Source of the DNA: Halocaridina rubra
Lineage: Eukaryota > Arthropoda > Malacostraca > Decapoda > Atyidae
Length of the DNA: 64,000 bases
NCBI GenBank assembly: GCA_037179515.1
Contig: JAXCGZ010015114.1
Location: 5,001 to 69,000 of the forward strand
Direction of reading: 5' to 3'
In this document: piece by piece, positions 23,073-34,430 of the stretch
Numbering within the stretch: position 1 is the stretch's first letter
How the letters are laid out: every line of letters starts with the position of its first letter
Program-made: the position numbers and the translations under genes
The notes under the pieces: model-generated
Seen by the model: the letters and a program-made list of their open reading frames with translations, nothing else
What the model was told of the DNA's origin: nothing
Databases searched by the model: none

Positions 23073-23689
23073 AACCAAAACTGAAATATCTCTTATTTCA
23101 GTCGAAGCATGGGCTAATTTTCCGGGAGCTCTTGGACATATCCTAGCTGACATTAGTTTACAATAGAAATGGGGCCGAATTATTTAAGCTATTTTCTAAG
23201 AATTCCTATACAAATTACACAAACATAACATATAGAGAGTACCTTTACAGACAACTAGAGCATGCAGGGTCTATTTCATTGTTGGAAATCTGAAATACAA
23301 ACATATTCTTATATTTAAACAACATAATTCCAGTGTGAAGCTAATATTAAACATTAATTAAGATCAAAAGGTCAGTTTAAATCAAAACATTAATTCATCT
23401 ACTTCTCTCGTTTCTTTAAAAGACAAAATTGAGTTAATTACAGTAGGATTATGACTCATTTAGAACATTAGCAAACAATTAAGTAGAGTATTAGCATGTA
23501 TAAACAGGTAAAATGCAATAGACTATAACATCAACAGTAATTTCTATAAGAGACCCTACCTTCATAAATTCTATTCCTATCATTATTAGGGGCATTGATT
23601 TGTCTTAAAATTAAGCCTTAAAAACTACTCCTGAAACAAAACATGTTTTACTTTCATATTATATTACTATTCAGAGACCAATGGATAGG

Positions 23690-24064
23690 ACGACTTTTAC
23701 TTTCTCTGTCTAGGACGACTTTTACTTTCTCTGTCTAGGACGACTTTTACTTTCTCTGTCTAGGACGACTTTTACTTTCCTCTGTCTAGGACGACTTTTA
23801 CTTTCTCTGTCTAGGACGACTTTTACTTTCCTCTGTCTAGGACGACTTTTACTTTCTCTGTCTAGGACGACTTTCGTTCTCTCTGTCTAGGACGACTTTT
23901 ACTTTCCTCTGTCTAGGACGACTTTTACTTTCTCTGTCTAGGACGACTTTTACTTTCCTCTGTCTAGGACGACTTTTGTTTTCTCTGTCTAGGACGACTT
24001 TCGTTCTCTCTGTCTAGGACGACTTTTACTTTCTCTGTCTAGGACGACTTTTACTTTCTCTGTC
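23690..24064. repeat. 25-bp tandem repeat in element 1
   Basis: About 15 copies of a unit 'tctaggacgacttttacttt' plus 'ctctg', 24-26 bp each, with variants (cgttct, gttttc). Element 2 holds only a few dispersed copies (about 48,100-48,305). In minus-strand frames it encodes Arg/Lys/Glu-rich strings in rotating frames, so coding is unlikely. Confidence 0.9.
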
Positions 24065-27000
24065 CCTTGCTCATGAATTCTTGCTAGGTGCGATTCCCCG
24101 GTTTCCCTCGGGGATTCTTTCGCTTTCACTCCCCCGCCGTCCTCGCTGCAGGCCCAGGTTTGTTGCCATATCTCCGTTACTCGGTTAGGCAAAACAAAAA
24201 GGACAAGGACTGGGCCCCATCCAGCGAATCCTTCCAGCCCGGCTTCCTCGTCCCGCGGGACACAAGTGGAAAGTCCGCTCACCCTCAAGGGTGAACATCC
24301 ACCAAAAAAGCCCTCGGCCGATCTTGACTAAGACCACCACGCAGGAGACCTGCAACGTCACAGCGTTACTCTTCCTGTACGGTCCTCTCACACGTACCTT
24401 CGAAGTAGAACGCGGGATGAAAGTTTGAACCTATGTCACTACTACAGTTGTAAGAAAGGTTCCCTATGACTTCAGGGTACCAACAATGGCCATACGTTGG
24501 TAATCGAGGCTATACTTTGCCTCCCCTGCAACTGCAAGTGATTGCAATCTCTATTCAATGGGCATTAGGGACTTGTCTGACGGACAAAATCTAAAGACTT
24601 TTAGAACCTGCAGGTCGGGGCTGCCTAGGAATAGGGTGGTAATGGAAGGTATGTGTCTACACAACTAGATTATTATTCCAAGATACTTAGGACTTAGCAA
24701 CTGCTACATAGCATTACTCTACTATAAATGTCAAAAAGAATAATCATTAAATGCTGAGAAAAGCCACTAAAGAAACATTCTTATTAGCGGTGGCTACAGT
24801 AACATCAAGTATGAATTCAGATAAAAGATGCAAATCATCAAGTTACTGCTGATTTCCTTTCAAAATAATAATTAGCAACAGGCCATTGAGAGATAGCAAC
24901 AATATCAGTCAACATAATGACTTTACTAATAATCATGATCTAAAAATAAGAATAATAAACAATAAAAATAAATATACTAAATCAAAAATATCAATATATA
25001 TACAATGGAGACTGATATTCAGAAGTAAGAACAGAGTTCTATACTTATATTTCATAGTGATGCTCATTCCAACACAGTCTCTTTTAATATTTAAATTCCT
25101 GCTGTCATAACCAATGTATATATATATATATAGCATAAGTGGCAACTTGCTGGCTCCACAATTTGTCAATGGGAGTTCTATCTATTCTCTAAACAGTTGC
25201 GACATGTGGCAAAAATATTTTAGGCAAATGGCGGTACTACCGATATCTTATCAGTATTTATGCAATAACAGCATGCAACAATCTATCAACTGAAATAAAA
25301 TGTAGGCACAATTATCGCCTAGCTTCGCTGGAATAAAAACAAAAAGAAAAAATCAGAGACGGCAACGCTCTGTTAGCAGCAGGAGAGGCCTCTGTCAGTT
25401 TCAGCGTCGCGTGAAAGGTAGGAGAGAGAGAGAGAGAGAGAGAGGTAGAGTGACCGTGAAATACGTTGCGGTTTTCACTCACAAGTCAGCTGAGCTGGGC
25501 CTCTGTCTTTTACTTGTACTGAAAATAAAAAATTGTCGCAGAGTATCTCTAATAATAAAATAAGTAAACAAATGAACGTGAACAAACGTTAGCAATGACT
25601 ATCGATAGAGTCTTATGTTTATTGTCAGCGGCTATTCTCATTCCTGATTAAAAAAAACGAAAGCAAAAAGAACTTAGTGTACAACTGCAAAACTGTCGAA
25701 GCATAAATCCATTCCTCTCTGTTTAATCTTGATAAGGACTTTACTGTAACAGCATACACATCCTTGTCTATAATGCCAATCTCTCTCTTTTCATGCTATA
25801 AATCACTGATGAAATTAAAACAAAAAAAAACTAAAATCATATGTGACAGTATCCCTACTATTATCAACAAAAGTACAAATATCCTTCTCTTAACAACTTC
25901 TTAAAAAGGACTTAAGTGTCATTAATTTTAACTTTAAAACTCAGCAAATAATCTCTAATAATCTCAATTATCTTTAATTAGCCCGATTGTAATCTAAAAT
26001 TCATGAAAATGCTAGGGATTAACCATGGTTATCTCTAGATAATCTTTTCAGAATCCTTTAAGTAAGATTTTAAAGATTTCTTCAATACAAAAAGAACTAT
26101 AACAAAAACGGGTATCTAAGAATATAAAAAGTCTATCTCTGTGTATGCAATAATAAAAACAAAAGTATATTTCATTATCAACAGTAAGGAATGCATTTTG
26201 CTTAAACTTCAAAATCTCGTACGGAGTTGTACATAAACAATTCAAACATAAAATATATCTTCTTTTACTATCTCGAATTTGACTTATATCTGCTCTCTCA
26301 AATACGGGATACAGCTGTGTAACATTCTTGTTGTCATTTCGTGTCAGCTCTCACTCTTTCTTTATGACCAAGCCGAAATAATTTTGATAAAACATTATCA
26401 TGGCTAAAACTCGCAAAGTTTTACTTTATCAATCTAACATATCTCTTCAGACAAATAATGTATATACTGCAGCTAGCAAAGAAAATAAAGAATCATTCAT
26501 AGATTCACGTCCTTTATCACGTAACATCTATCTTGGAATCTCTCGGAAATCGAATAATAATCTCAACGGCGGAGTAGGGGACAAAACAAAAAATAAAACA
26601 AACTCGGCATTTCAACCATATCTGGGCAGGTGGAGAATTACCTTCTCATCCATATCCCTCACTAGATATTGCAACAGCGCATCACCTCCCATAAATACAC
26701 TCTGATATGGCATGCTGAAGGACCTGGCGGAGCAGGGGAACGATCCTCGCAGACTCCCCAATCATGCTTCTTAACGGTGCTTTTCCGCGATTTCACCCCC
26801 TAGAGCAACCTCCCCATTATACCCCCAGTCATTCACACATTCGCTATATCACTTTCAAGACAGTCATCCCCGTTCTGTAAAATTCCCTCTTTATTTACAA
26901 CGTGTTGGTTTTCCTTTCCCTTATCTCTCTGAAGGAGATTAAAGGTGAAATCTCGGCTGAGCCGTGCGGTCACAGACTTCCTCACCAGTCCTAAGTCCCA

Positions 27001-27953
27001 TTCTAACGAACAAACAAACATTCTACTCCCTTGAAGCTACGTTTGGGTGACACTGAAAAACCTTCCCTATTCTAGGACAGCACAAATTCCTCTAATTTAC
27101 TCTTACTTTCACCTGCATAGCGTGAAATTAAAAAAACTCATCTCTAACTAATATCACGAAATTTCTTATTCTTCAAAAAAAACATGCCACACACGTATCG
27201 TAAGACTAATTCCTTCATCATAACAACACAAAAAGAACGATCTGTCGTTTATGTCCTTCCCTCGCTAAAACATTACTCCCGCGGATAAAAACAAACAAAA
27301 AAAGAAAAAAAACTTAAAAACAGGCGCAATCGTAACACTCGATTTCTTACGCTTTAAGAAATTAATATAACAATGATTTTACACGTACTTTAAAATATCA
27401 AAGCTCAGTACAATTACTACAGATTCACAATAACGAGGTTGGGAGATCGAATGGTCACTTCCGCATTCTTTTCCCGAAAACCACACGTGTTCTATGAAAC
27501 TCTTAAAAGCAGATGCACGTATATTTCTCACTATAATTCTTACGCTTAAGAAATTAATATACTGTAACAGTGATTTCACGTGCATTAAATTTTTTCAATT
27601 AAAAATCGATACATTCGCGTTTTTAAAATTCAATCTAAGCATTAATACAAATAAATGGAACGCACTTCCAACGCAAATTCTTTATATTACTCAAATTATA
27701 ACAAAAACGGAGTTTATTACTGCTTATAGCTATTAGTACAAATTATCCATGTTAGTAATGGGTACAGAAATTCTACTTTTATCAACTTATTAAGCGCCAC
27801 ACCCCTTATAAGCGGGTTGGCTGAGTCAAAGCATAACTACAAGATAAAATGGCGGCGTCCACCGACCTCAATTTCTTTTACTAATTGTCCCATTACTCAC
27901 TGGATACAGATCACAAGTACTTAGCTATTTTAAGGAGGTGGTCCTGGAGAACT
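24065..27953. other. Interior of LTR element 1 without coding capacity
   Basis: 3.9 kb, mostly AT-rich, with a GC-richer island at about 24,070-24,420. It aligns along most of its length with 48,125-52,210 of element 2. Only short frames, none shared in length between the two copies. Contains a short (TA)n at about 25,115 and (AG)n at about 25,423. Confidence 0.6.
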
Positions 27954-28541
27954 TCATGGCAAGAAGGCAAGGAAGGAGAGGGTTCTCCTTCTTTTCTTCG
28001 AGTAAAATCGTCGAATCGCCGTCTTCTTGGTCGGATCCGGCAACTTATACCTCTTGTAATGGGCATTTTCACTCAATGCTCCGGTCACACTTCGGCTTAC
28101 TAAGAAATATCTTAGAAATAGTTCTTTCAAAGTTTTATAATATTTTCTATTTGACCACTCGTCACTTCTCATCCGCAGACCCAAGTATTTCAGGAAGTCG
28201 GTCGCGGGAATTATGGACGGACATTCGCGGTCTTTTACATTTGCGCCGTCGAGGTATAAAAGTAAATTTTTAACTCGAGGCGTCTTTACAACCAGGGCAC
28301 AGGGTGGGGGCTGGGCCTGCTGCGTTCCCTGTGTCACCACGGGGTTCGGAGCGGCCGGCTGTTCGTCGATGTTTGAGGCGTCGGTTTCACTGTCGGCGTC
28401 GGCTAAGTTCCTTCTCGACGGAGCGGCGTCGGCGCGTGCTTGTAGGCGCCGCACTTGCTCCTCCAGTTCGAGAATTCTCCGGTGCTTGGCCTCGTCACTC
28501 ATTTCTTGAATTGGGAGATGTTGGATTTCTGCTTTTGCCAT
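27954..28541 (-). CDS. Gag-like protein fragment of LTR element 1
   Basis: 195 residues on the minus strand, starting 92 bases after the 5' LTR, where a retroelement gag belongs. Residues 14-40 (DEAKHRRILELEEQVRRLQA) are predicted coiled coil; 40-85 are Ala/Pro/Gln/Asp-rich; 90-140 look like the start of a capsid-type region (LLLYLDGANVKDRECP). Residues about 150-180 (ALSENAHYKRYKLPDPTKK) are conserved in element 2. No zinc knuckle is present and the frame ends without a pol continuation, so it is truncated. No database family was recognised; the gag label rests on position and composition. Confidence 0.4.
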   Translation of the reverse strand: MAKAEIQHLPIQEMSDEAKHRRILELEEQVRRLQARADAAPSRRNLADADSETDASNIDEQPAAPNPVVTQGTQQAQPPPCALVVKTPRVKNLLLYLDGANVKDRECPSIIPATDFLKYLGLRMRSDEWSNRKYYKTLKELFLRYFLVSRSVTGALSENAHYKRYKLPDPTKKTAIRRFYSKKRRRTLSFLAFLP

Positions 28542-28608
28542 TCTTATTTTCTTTTCTTTGCACTGGTTTCTTCTGATATGAGAGTCTCTTTGTATGTATT
28601 CCAGGCGT

Positions 28609-28633
28609 GATGATCATACCGCACTGCCACCAC
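28609..28633 (-). other. Primer binding site candidate, element 1
   Basis: On the minus strand the sequence just inside the 5' LTR reads G-TGGTGGCAGTGCGG. The TGG fits pairing with a tRNA CCA end. The tRNA is not identified. Confidence 0.45.
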
Positions 28634-29427
28634 TGACGTGGGGGTTTTGGACCTCCACTTGAACTCACACTTTGTAAGATGACTGGGTTATCTCACCGCT
28701 TGTCACCACTAACGTGGAGGTTTTTATTATTATCTCACCGAGCGTCACCACTGTCGTATTGGTTTTGTTTATCCCATCTAATGACACCACTAACGTAGGG
28801 CTTTTCCTCCTACGTATATTTACTTATAATTATGGTAGTGTGGTTTGTTAGGTTAAATATTAGTACCTGATGGGTACAAGGTAAGAATGGACAAGCAGTA
28901 GTTCCTTTACTTAGATTTATTCTAGAGTACAACACATCCGACGCCTCAATGCCCCTATGCCCCCACCCTATGACTATCACAATCTATGATCTATTCGTGC
29001 CCCTGGCAATATTCTAACTAACTGTCTCTGCCCTGGGTGGCTCTTTAAATACCCCCAGGGGCAGGGCGTGGCTTAACATCCAATTCTCCAATGAAATCAG
29101 TCAGATCTAGTCCTAGCTAATCAGCGCCAGGTTCAAAGTGGAATCCCACCTACTTCCGGGGAGGAGTTATTGGGCATTTCTCCTGGGCGTGTACCTGCGT
29201 ACGAAACACAAGTTTATGTTTGTTGTGGTTTAGGAAATGGCTAACTTCCTGTCCTTTCCTGCCCTTCTCGATGCCAGGTCCTAAGTCTCACGGTTCCGGT
29301 CATATATTTCCTTGGCACTTTCTACAAACATGGTAATAAAATATCCGTGCCCTCGACCAACCGTTTCCGCTCAAGATCTGTTACAAGTTTCAGATTCTGG
29401 CTTCAGCATGGCGGAAGTCATACGACA
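28634..29427 (-). repeat. LTR retroelement 1, 5' LTR (right in window)
   Basis: 794 bp, the same length as its partner, with about 4 differences (a three-base cluster near 28,752 and one transition near 28,838). Confidence 0.88.
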
Positions 29428-29431
29428 AGGT

Positions 29432-29715
29432 AATGGAAGAGGTAGTCACTGTACTGACCAATCCACGAGCTACAAATCTCAACATAGTGTCTGTGAGGCG
29501 AGGCCGCTTGGCGAGTATTTCACGGCTTCGGCAGCAAGAGAGGGATGCAATTCTCCAATTTATCAGAGCAGTGATGGAAGTAGTAACGACTGAAAAGAGA
29601 AAGAGATGATACTTTATGGCAGAGATAAAGTGAATCTAGATTAGAAGTAAGAGAAATTTGATGAACCCGCATTCGCAAAATTGGCCTCACTATAGGAACC
29701 GCATCTAGCCCTGAT
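29432..29715 (-). pseudogene. LINE-B C-terminal codons, minus strand, right part
   Basis: Resumes the LINE-B copy interrupted at 22,270. The same block is uninterrupted in unit 1 at 11,157-11,440 and unit 3 at 42,477-42,750. Confidence 0.65.
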
Positions 29716-31249
29716 TCCCTAAACACGCTTTCTTAATGATCAGTTGTCGAACTGGTCCCATGGACAGACTAAAATGCCTACCCAGGAGTTGGAAACTTTT
29801 TGGAAATTTCCCGTAATTTGACTTTTCTGTACGTTTTGTGCCATGGATTTTATTTTTTTTTTAATATATTTTCTATAGAGGTTATTACATGTGTTTTGCG
29901 TGTTTGGCATAATTGATATTGTAAATCCAGTATTTAGTGATTTATCACTAATTAACTACACTATATAACTATCCTGGTAGCTAATAGTGACGAGGAATCG
30001 TCACGAGAGTATTTGAAAAGCGCTGTAGAGATGATCTCAGCAAAGACGAATTCTTGTAAATTATCATACGTATCATTTCGAGGACCGACGTAGCATAACC
30101 GGTAAAGTGCCCGACTCGGGAAGTAATGGACCACTCCCAAATAGGGACTAATATTGTTACATAGAACGCGAAAATATCATACGTATATTGGTTCAGTTCA
30201 AGCGATTGCACCACTTTGCATGTGTGCTGCCGTGATATCATCGTTGAATTACTGAAATGTTTTTATTGTTGTCATTATTTTGAAATATTTTCAGTCTACT
30301 ATGAATGGGAAGAGAACATGGAGTATTCTAATAGTGATGAATATGACACTTCATAAAGAAAAAAAACTTAACTCTAGACCCACACACTATTAAATTGGCA
30401 CTTCTCAGTGTATATTGGTACCTTTTAAAAAGTTTTTGTCACTATCAAGAAACACTTTCGGCAGCCTTTCTTTTGTCTTCTGTACTACTACATTTGCAGC
30501 TCAGAGTTACCGTCTAGATGAAAAATAACCTCAATACAATATTCCCTTAGAATATGATAAATAGCAATCAGTAGAATTTAGAAAACTTGGAAGGAAAAAC
30601 ACCTTATCAAGGCGCGTTCCTTGGTTGGCGGATAAAGGAATGGACCTCATGAAGCATTAGGCCATGACTTTACACAAAGTATCATATTACATAAACGATT
30701 TGATAAAAAAAAAAAAAAAAAAAAAAACTAACTGAATAATTAGGACCTGTAAAAATTTCTGTTCCAGTTTCTTCATAAACTTCAATGGAATCCTTCTCTT
30801 AAGGGATACTCCGAATATGAAATAGGAGTCGAGGAACAAACCGTGAACCCAGTTAGGCTTACCAAACCACTGGTGGATAATATTTGTTCAGCAAACGCAA
30901 CCAAATGAAGTTAACTGGACGGACTTCATTACTGGGAATAATTCATGGATCGTCAGGCATATGGTGGGAAGGTGAGAAAAATATTCCGGAGATAGGTAGA
31001 TCAATAGTACAGTGTAACTTCTAGTATGTAAGAGACACTCTTTAAAGTATCAAATAAGGTAAATCTCAAGCAGACTTGTGTAATATTTCACCTTACCTTG
31101 ATCCCATGATTTAATTGAAAATACCATTATATTTGAACACGAATGATGAGAACTGTTGCTGGATACGAAAATTATTATTCTTGAAGCTTAAGGGTTTCTA
31201 ATGAAAGGCAGAGACAAGGGATAGCGAGAGCACAGAGTTTGACTATATA
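29716..31249. other. Unit 2 spacer, no gene seen
   Basis: Matches unit 3 at 42,765-44,540 apart from a 232-bp duplication there. Contains an A-run at about 30,706-30,727. The segment around 30,085-30,120 ('acgtagcataaccggtaaagtgcccgactc') looks tRNA-like at its A-box but lacks a clear B-box. No protein-coding signal. Confidence 0.4.
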
Positions 31250-31470
31250 CCTATCAGATAGCCGGAGCCCAAGCCACCTCTCCAGTCATGTGCAACCCAG
31301 TGATCTCCAGACACTGGCTGAATAATCTGGTAGATCTATAGGAAATCATCGACCCCCCTGTTTAATGTCCTGTTTAATCGGTAAAGACATGAGACAGTGA
31401 TTTATCCTATCCAGGGTCAGAATCGAACATGCGGCCAGTTTATACCAGCCTCAGTCGCTACCACTGCCCA
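31250..31470 (-). mobile_element. tRNA-derived SINE, unit 2
   Basis: Counterpart of 12,541-12,770: A-box-like 'cagtggtagcgac' and B-box-like 'tgttcgattctga' on the minus strand. Confidence 0.55.
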
Positions 31471-31570
31471 GTATTCTAATTCTTAACACGAAAAAAATTG
31501 AAACTTAATGCACTAATAACATAAAATAATCAAACACATATGAGAATGAGATTATCTGTGAATGCCTATG

Positions 31571-33163
31571 TGTGTGATTACCTAATTGTGATACCTAATT
31601 GTGTTTACGGGAAAGAGCCCAAAGCTCGTATCTTCCCGTCTCCTGATCGGTTCCATTTTATACTTAGTGATACTTATCATACCAGTCCTTAAAACTATGG
31701 ATTGAGATAGCATTAACTACCTCCTCGCTTAGCCAATTCCAATTATCAACTACTCTTACACTGAAAAAGTATTTCCTTACATCCTGCAAAGAAGTTTTCT
31801 TACGAAGCTTCAAACTATGACCTCTAGTTCTACAGCCAGCCATATCAAAATATCGATCCCTATCCACTCTATCATAACCATGAAGGAATTTAAAGACTGT
31901 CACCATATCCCCCCTCACTCCTCTAGCTTCGAGTGATGGTAAGTCTAATTCCCTCAGCCTCTCATCATAACTGAGATTGCGTATTTCTGGCACCAGTTTC
32001 GTGGCATGTCTTTGAACTTTTTCAAGCTTAGCTATGTGCTTTTTCAAGTGCGGATTCCAAAAGGGGGCTGCATATTCGAGTTTTGGCCTCACATAGGTTA
32101 CATAAATATTTCTGAACATTTCCTTGTCCATGTGCCTGAAGGCTACCCTTACATTTGATAAGAATGCATATGCTGCCCTTACTATGCCATTTATATGTAT
32201 TTCTGGAGACAAATCTGCCAGTATGTTTACTCCTAGATCTCTCTCATTTTCTGTCTCTTGAAGTTGTACTCCAGCCACCGAGTAGTCAAGCTTGGGCCTT
32301 CTTGCACTTGTACCCATTCTCATTACCTTACATTTTGAAGTACTGAATTTCATTAGCCACTTTTCTGACCACTCATGCAGATTATTTAGATCCTCCTGAA
32401 GTTCTCTACCATTGTTCTCGTTTTTTACTTTCTTCACAATCTTTGCATCATCTGCAAACATATTCATGAATGAATTTACAGACTCTGGTAGGTCATTTAC
32501 ATATACAAGGAACAAAAGTGGCCCTAAAACTGAACCCTGTGGAACTCCACTACTAACTCTTCTCCATTCAGACACTGGGTGTCTTACTCTAACCCTCTGT
32601 TCCCTTCCTTCTAAGTAAGTTTTTATCCATTCCAAAACATTTCCACCTATTCTAGCCATTGATTGCAGCTTCCTAATAAGTCTCCCATGTGGAACAGTGT
32701 CAAACGCTTTCTGGAAGTCTAGGAATATGCAATCTGCCCAGCCCTCTCTTTCCTGTAAGATTTGGCTTACCTCATCATAAAATTCTAATAAGTTTGTTAC
32801 TGTTGATCTACCTTCTCTGAAGTCATGTTGCCTCACTGACAAAAAGTTGAAGGATTCCAAGTGAAGAGAGATATGTTTCCTTAGTAGTTTCTCCATAACT
32901 TTGCAAACTATGCTGGTCAATGAAACTGGTCTATAGTTCAGAGCCGCATCCCTCCTTCCCTTTTTGAAGATAGGTATCACATTTGCTTGTTTCCAGCATC
33001 TTGGAATCTCCCCCGACTCCAGTGACTCCTTAAATATGATACTTAGTGCCACTGATATTGTGTTTGCGCATTTTTTAAGCACATGAGGGGATATGTCATC
33101 AGGACCTGTAGCTTTATGAACATCTAAATCCATCAGCGCTTTGCATACCTCTGTGGCTGTAAG
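31571..33163 (-). mobile_element. LINE-A insertion in unit 2, 5'-truncated
   Basis: Runs on the minus strand from about 33,163 to the tail at about 31,571. The tail is a short tandem of 'acaattaggtaatc'-like units ending in AC repeats. Units 1 and 3 lack it, and it sits inside the (GT)n(GA)n tract that is continuous in unit 3 at 44,872, so it inserted into a dinucleotide repeat after duplication. The endonuclease domain is absent. Confidence 0.85.
31664..33163 (-). CDS. LINE-A reverse transcriptase, open RT domain and C-terminus
   Basis: About 500 LINE residues in one frame with no stop. In order: HKATGPDDISPHVLKK, then RDAALNYRPVSLTSIVCKVM (fingers), then CIFLDFQKAFDTVPHGRLI (motif A, with its Asp), then SSGVPQGSVLGPLLFLVY (motif B), then NMFADDAKI (motif C, the catalytic Asp pair), then thumb and C-terminal region with RNLSYDERLRELDLPSLEAR and VVDNWNWLSEEVVNA. 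It is the best-kept LINE in the window and a reference for the broken copies at 548-1800 and 56,821-58,190. Without a 5' end or endonuclease it cannot move on its own. The frame happens to continue upstream through the (AG)n/(GT)n repeat to 33,343. CR1/Jockey-like by motifs; clade not settled. Confidence 0.8.
   Translation of the reverse strand, partial: LTATEVCKALMDLDVHKATGPDDISPHVLKKCANTISVALSIIFKESLESGEIPRCWKQANVIPIFKKGRRDAALNYRPVSLTSIVCKVMEKLLRKHISLHLESFNFLSVRQHDFREGRSTVTNLLEFYDEVSQILQEREGWADCIFLDFQKAFDTVPHGRLIRKLQSMARIGGNVLEWIKTYLEGREQRVRVRHPVSEWRRVSSGVPQGSVLGPLLFLVYVNDLPESVNSFMNMFADDAKIVKKVKNENNGRELQEDLNNLHEWSEKWLMKFSTSKCKVMRMGTSARRPKLDYSVAGVQLQETENERDLGVNILADLSPEIHINGIVRAAYAFLSNVRVAFRHMDKEMFRNIYVTYVRPKLEYAAPFWNPHLKKHIAKLEKVQRHATKLVPEIRNLSYDERLRELDLPSLEARGVRGDMVTVFKFLHGYDRVDRDRYFDMAGCRTRGHSLKLRKKTSLQDVRKYFFSVRVVDNWNWLSEEVVNAISIHSFKDWYDKYH

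Positions 33164-33250
<87 letters not shown>
33163..33250. repeat. (GT)n(GA)n microsatellite, unit 2
   Basis: About 12 GT units then about 32 GA units, bordering the LINE-A 5' truncation point. Confidence 0.95.
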
Positions 33251-33252
<2 letters not shown>

Positions 33253-33757
33253 AATGCGCAATTGTGCCAAAAGTGAGCTGGAAATTGTGAATAAAATGAA
33301 CAGTGTGTAGATTGTATTCATGATAATTTCTGAGCTCTGGCAATTATTTGAGAAAGTTATCTCTTCCTTTATTCCTTCTGTGGGACAGTTAGTTGCTCCG
33401 AATGAGCATTGATGTATTGTCAAATATGTTGTAGATTCGAATCCTGGCTAAAGGCAATGATAACTTCACCCCCCCCCCCCTCCGCCGGACGAATTCATGT
33501 AGATTGACATCAAATCATTGCTAATTTTGTCTGTCTGCCTTGCACACGACTTCTTTTAATTTTCTCTTCGTTATTCTTTGATTTTATTTTTATATAAGTG
33601 TGACACCGGGACTAGCAAAGAAAATCGCCCTCATCAGGCCCAACCACCAAGAAAACGAGAAAGTAAATGGGATTGGAGATGCTGAGAGTTGTAATTTGTC
33701 AGATGTAAAGGCCAGTAAGGGACATGTAACGAATACCTCAGAATATACGGTGTAGGT
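33251..33757. other. Unit 2 spacer with LINE-B-type 3' UTR (minus)
   Basis: Counterpart of 12,972-13,470. From about 33,590 it is LINE-B-like 3' UTR on the minus strand. Contains a 'gattcgaatcctgg' B-box-like word near 33,434, without a convincing A-box. Confidence 0.45.
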
Positions 33758-34094
33758 CATGGGTTTTCAACCTTTTTCTCCCCACGTGCCCTTTCGGGTA
33801 TGCTTTATGTCAGTCATGTACCCCCTTTCCTCTGTGGAAAGTGGAAAAAAAAAAAAACTTTCCCTCGTGTATATTTGTGAATAATTAAGTGAATTAACTA
33901 CATAGCTGTCCTGTCATAACCAGTGATATAGTAAGCATAAACAATTCCATTGAAAATTAAAGAAAAAATTCACAAATCTTTGACTGTGGCAGTGCAGCAT
34001 AAATTTCATGGGAAATGGCGTACCCCCTGACAGACCCCTTGTGTAACACCTGTGTAACCCCTGGGGTAAGCGTACTTCAGGTTGAAAACCCCTG
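33758..34094. mobile_element. hAT-like MITE 2, unit 2
   Basis: Same inverted ends as 13,471-13,812 (CATGGGTTTTCAACC and, complemented, CAGGGGTTTTCAACC). Confidence 0.65.
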
Positions 34095-34291
34095 GTGAAA
34101 AAAAAAAATTAACAGAAGGAAGACTTAACATAGAGCTGTTCTTGTTCTGGCCAGTCATATTGAAGGCCATCGCCTTCAATTTACTGCATTTTGTAACATT
34201 CACCAATCTCAGTGTGTGTGCTATTTAATTGTTACAATTTTCGAAGGGAAAACTGTCTTTGGTTATCCGCCAAGCGACCTCGTCTCACAGG

Positions 34292-34430
34292 CAGGGTTGC
34301 CAGATGGCCGTTTTTTGCTGCCAGATTCCTTAAATTTGGCCGTATACAAAAATGACTGGCCGTAAATAAATTAAACTTCCACGGCCGAACGGTTTGGCCG
34401 AATTTTGGCCGAATTTTATTTTAAAATTAC
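34292..34430. mobile_element. GGCCG-rich MITE fragment at the unit 2/3 junction
   Basis: Same as 14,008-14,149, again merging without a border into the hAT remnant. Confidence 0.5.

Larger units (their letters stand above)
22271..29427 (-). mobile_element. LTR retroelement 1, non-autonomous
   Basis: A 7,157-bp insertion with two 794-bp direct LTRs (22,271-23,064; 28,634-29,427), each starting TGACG and ending GACA. It is flanked by the 4-bp duplication AGGT (22,267-22,270 and 29,428-29,431). The empty site is visible in unit 1 at about 11,156. The element runs on the minus strand: a GGGAGGGA purine tract abuts the left LTR (23,065-23,072 as TCCCTCCC) and a TGG-starting primer-site candidate abuts the right LTR. 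The LTRs differ by about 4 bases, so the insertion is recent. The only coding part is a 195-residue gag-like frame next to the 5' LTR; no protease, RT, RNase H or integrase frame was seen in the 5.6-kb interior. This fits a large non-autonomous (LARD-like) element. Confidence 0.88.

Noticed and set aside
23690..24064. CRISPR-like array of 25-bp repeats
   Set aside because: The repeats are directly adjacent without unique spacers, in a eukaryotic LTR element.
27885..28576. Plus-strand frames over the gag-like region
   Set aside because: They overlap the minus-strand gag-like frame, have biased composition typical of a shadow frame, and oppose the element's strand.
30085..30130. tRNA-like 'gtagcataaccggtaaagtgcccgac'
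   Set aside because: The A-box-like start is not followed by a B-box; no cloverleaf can be drawn.
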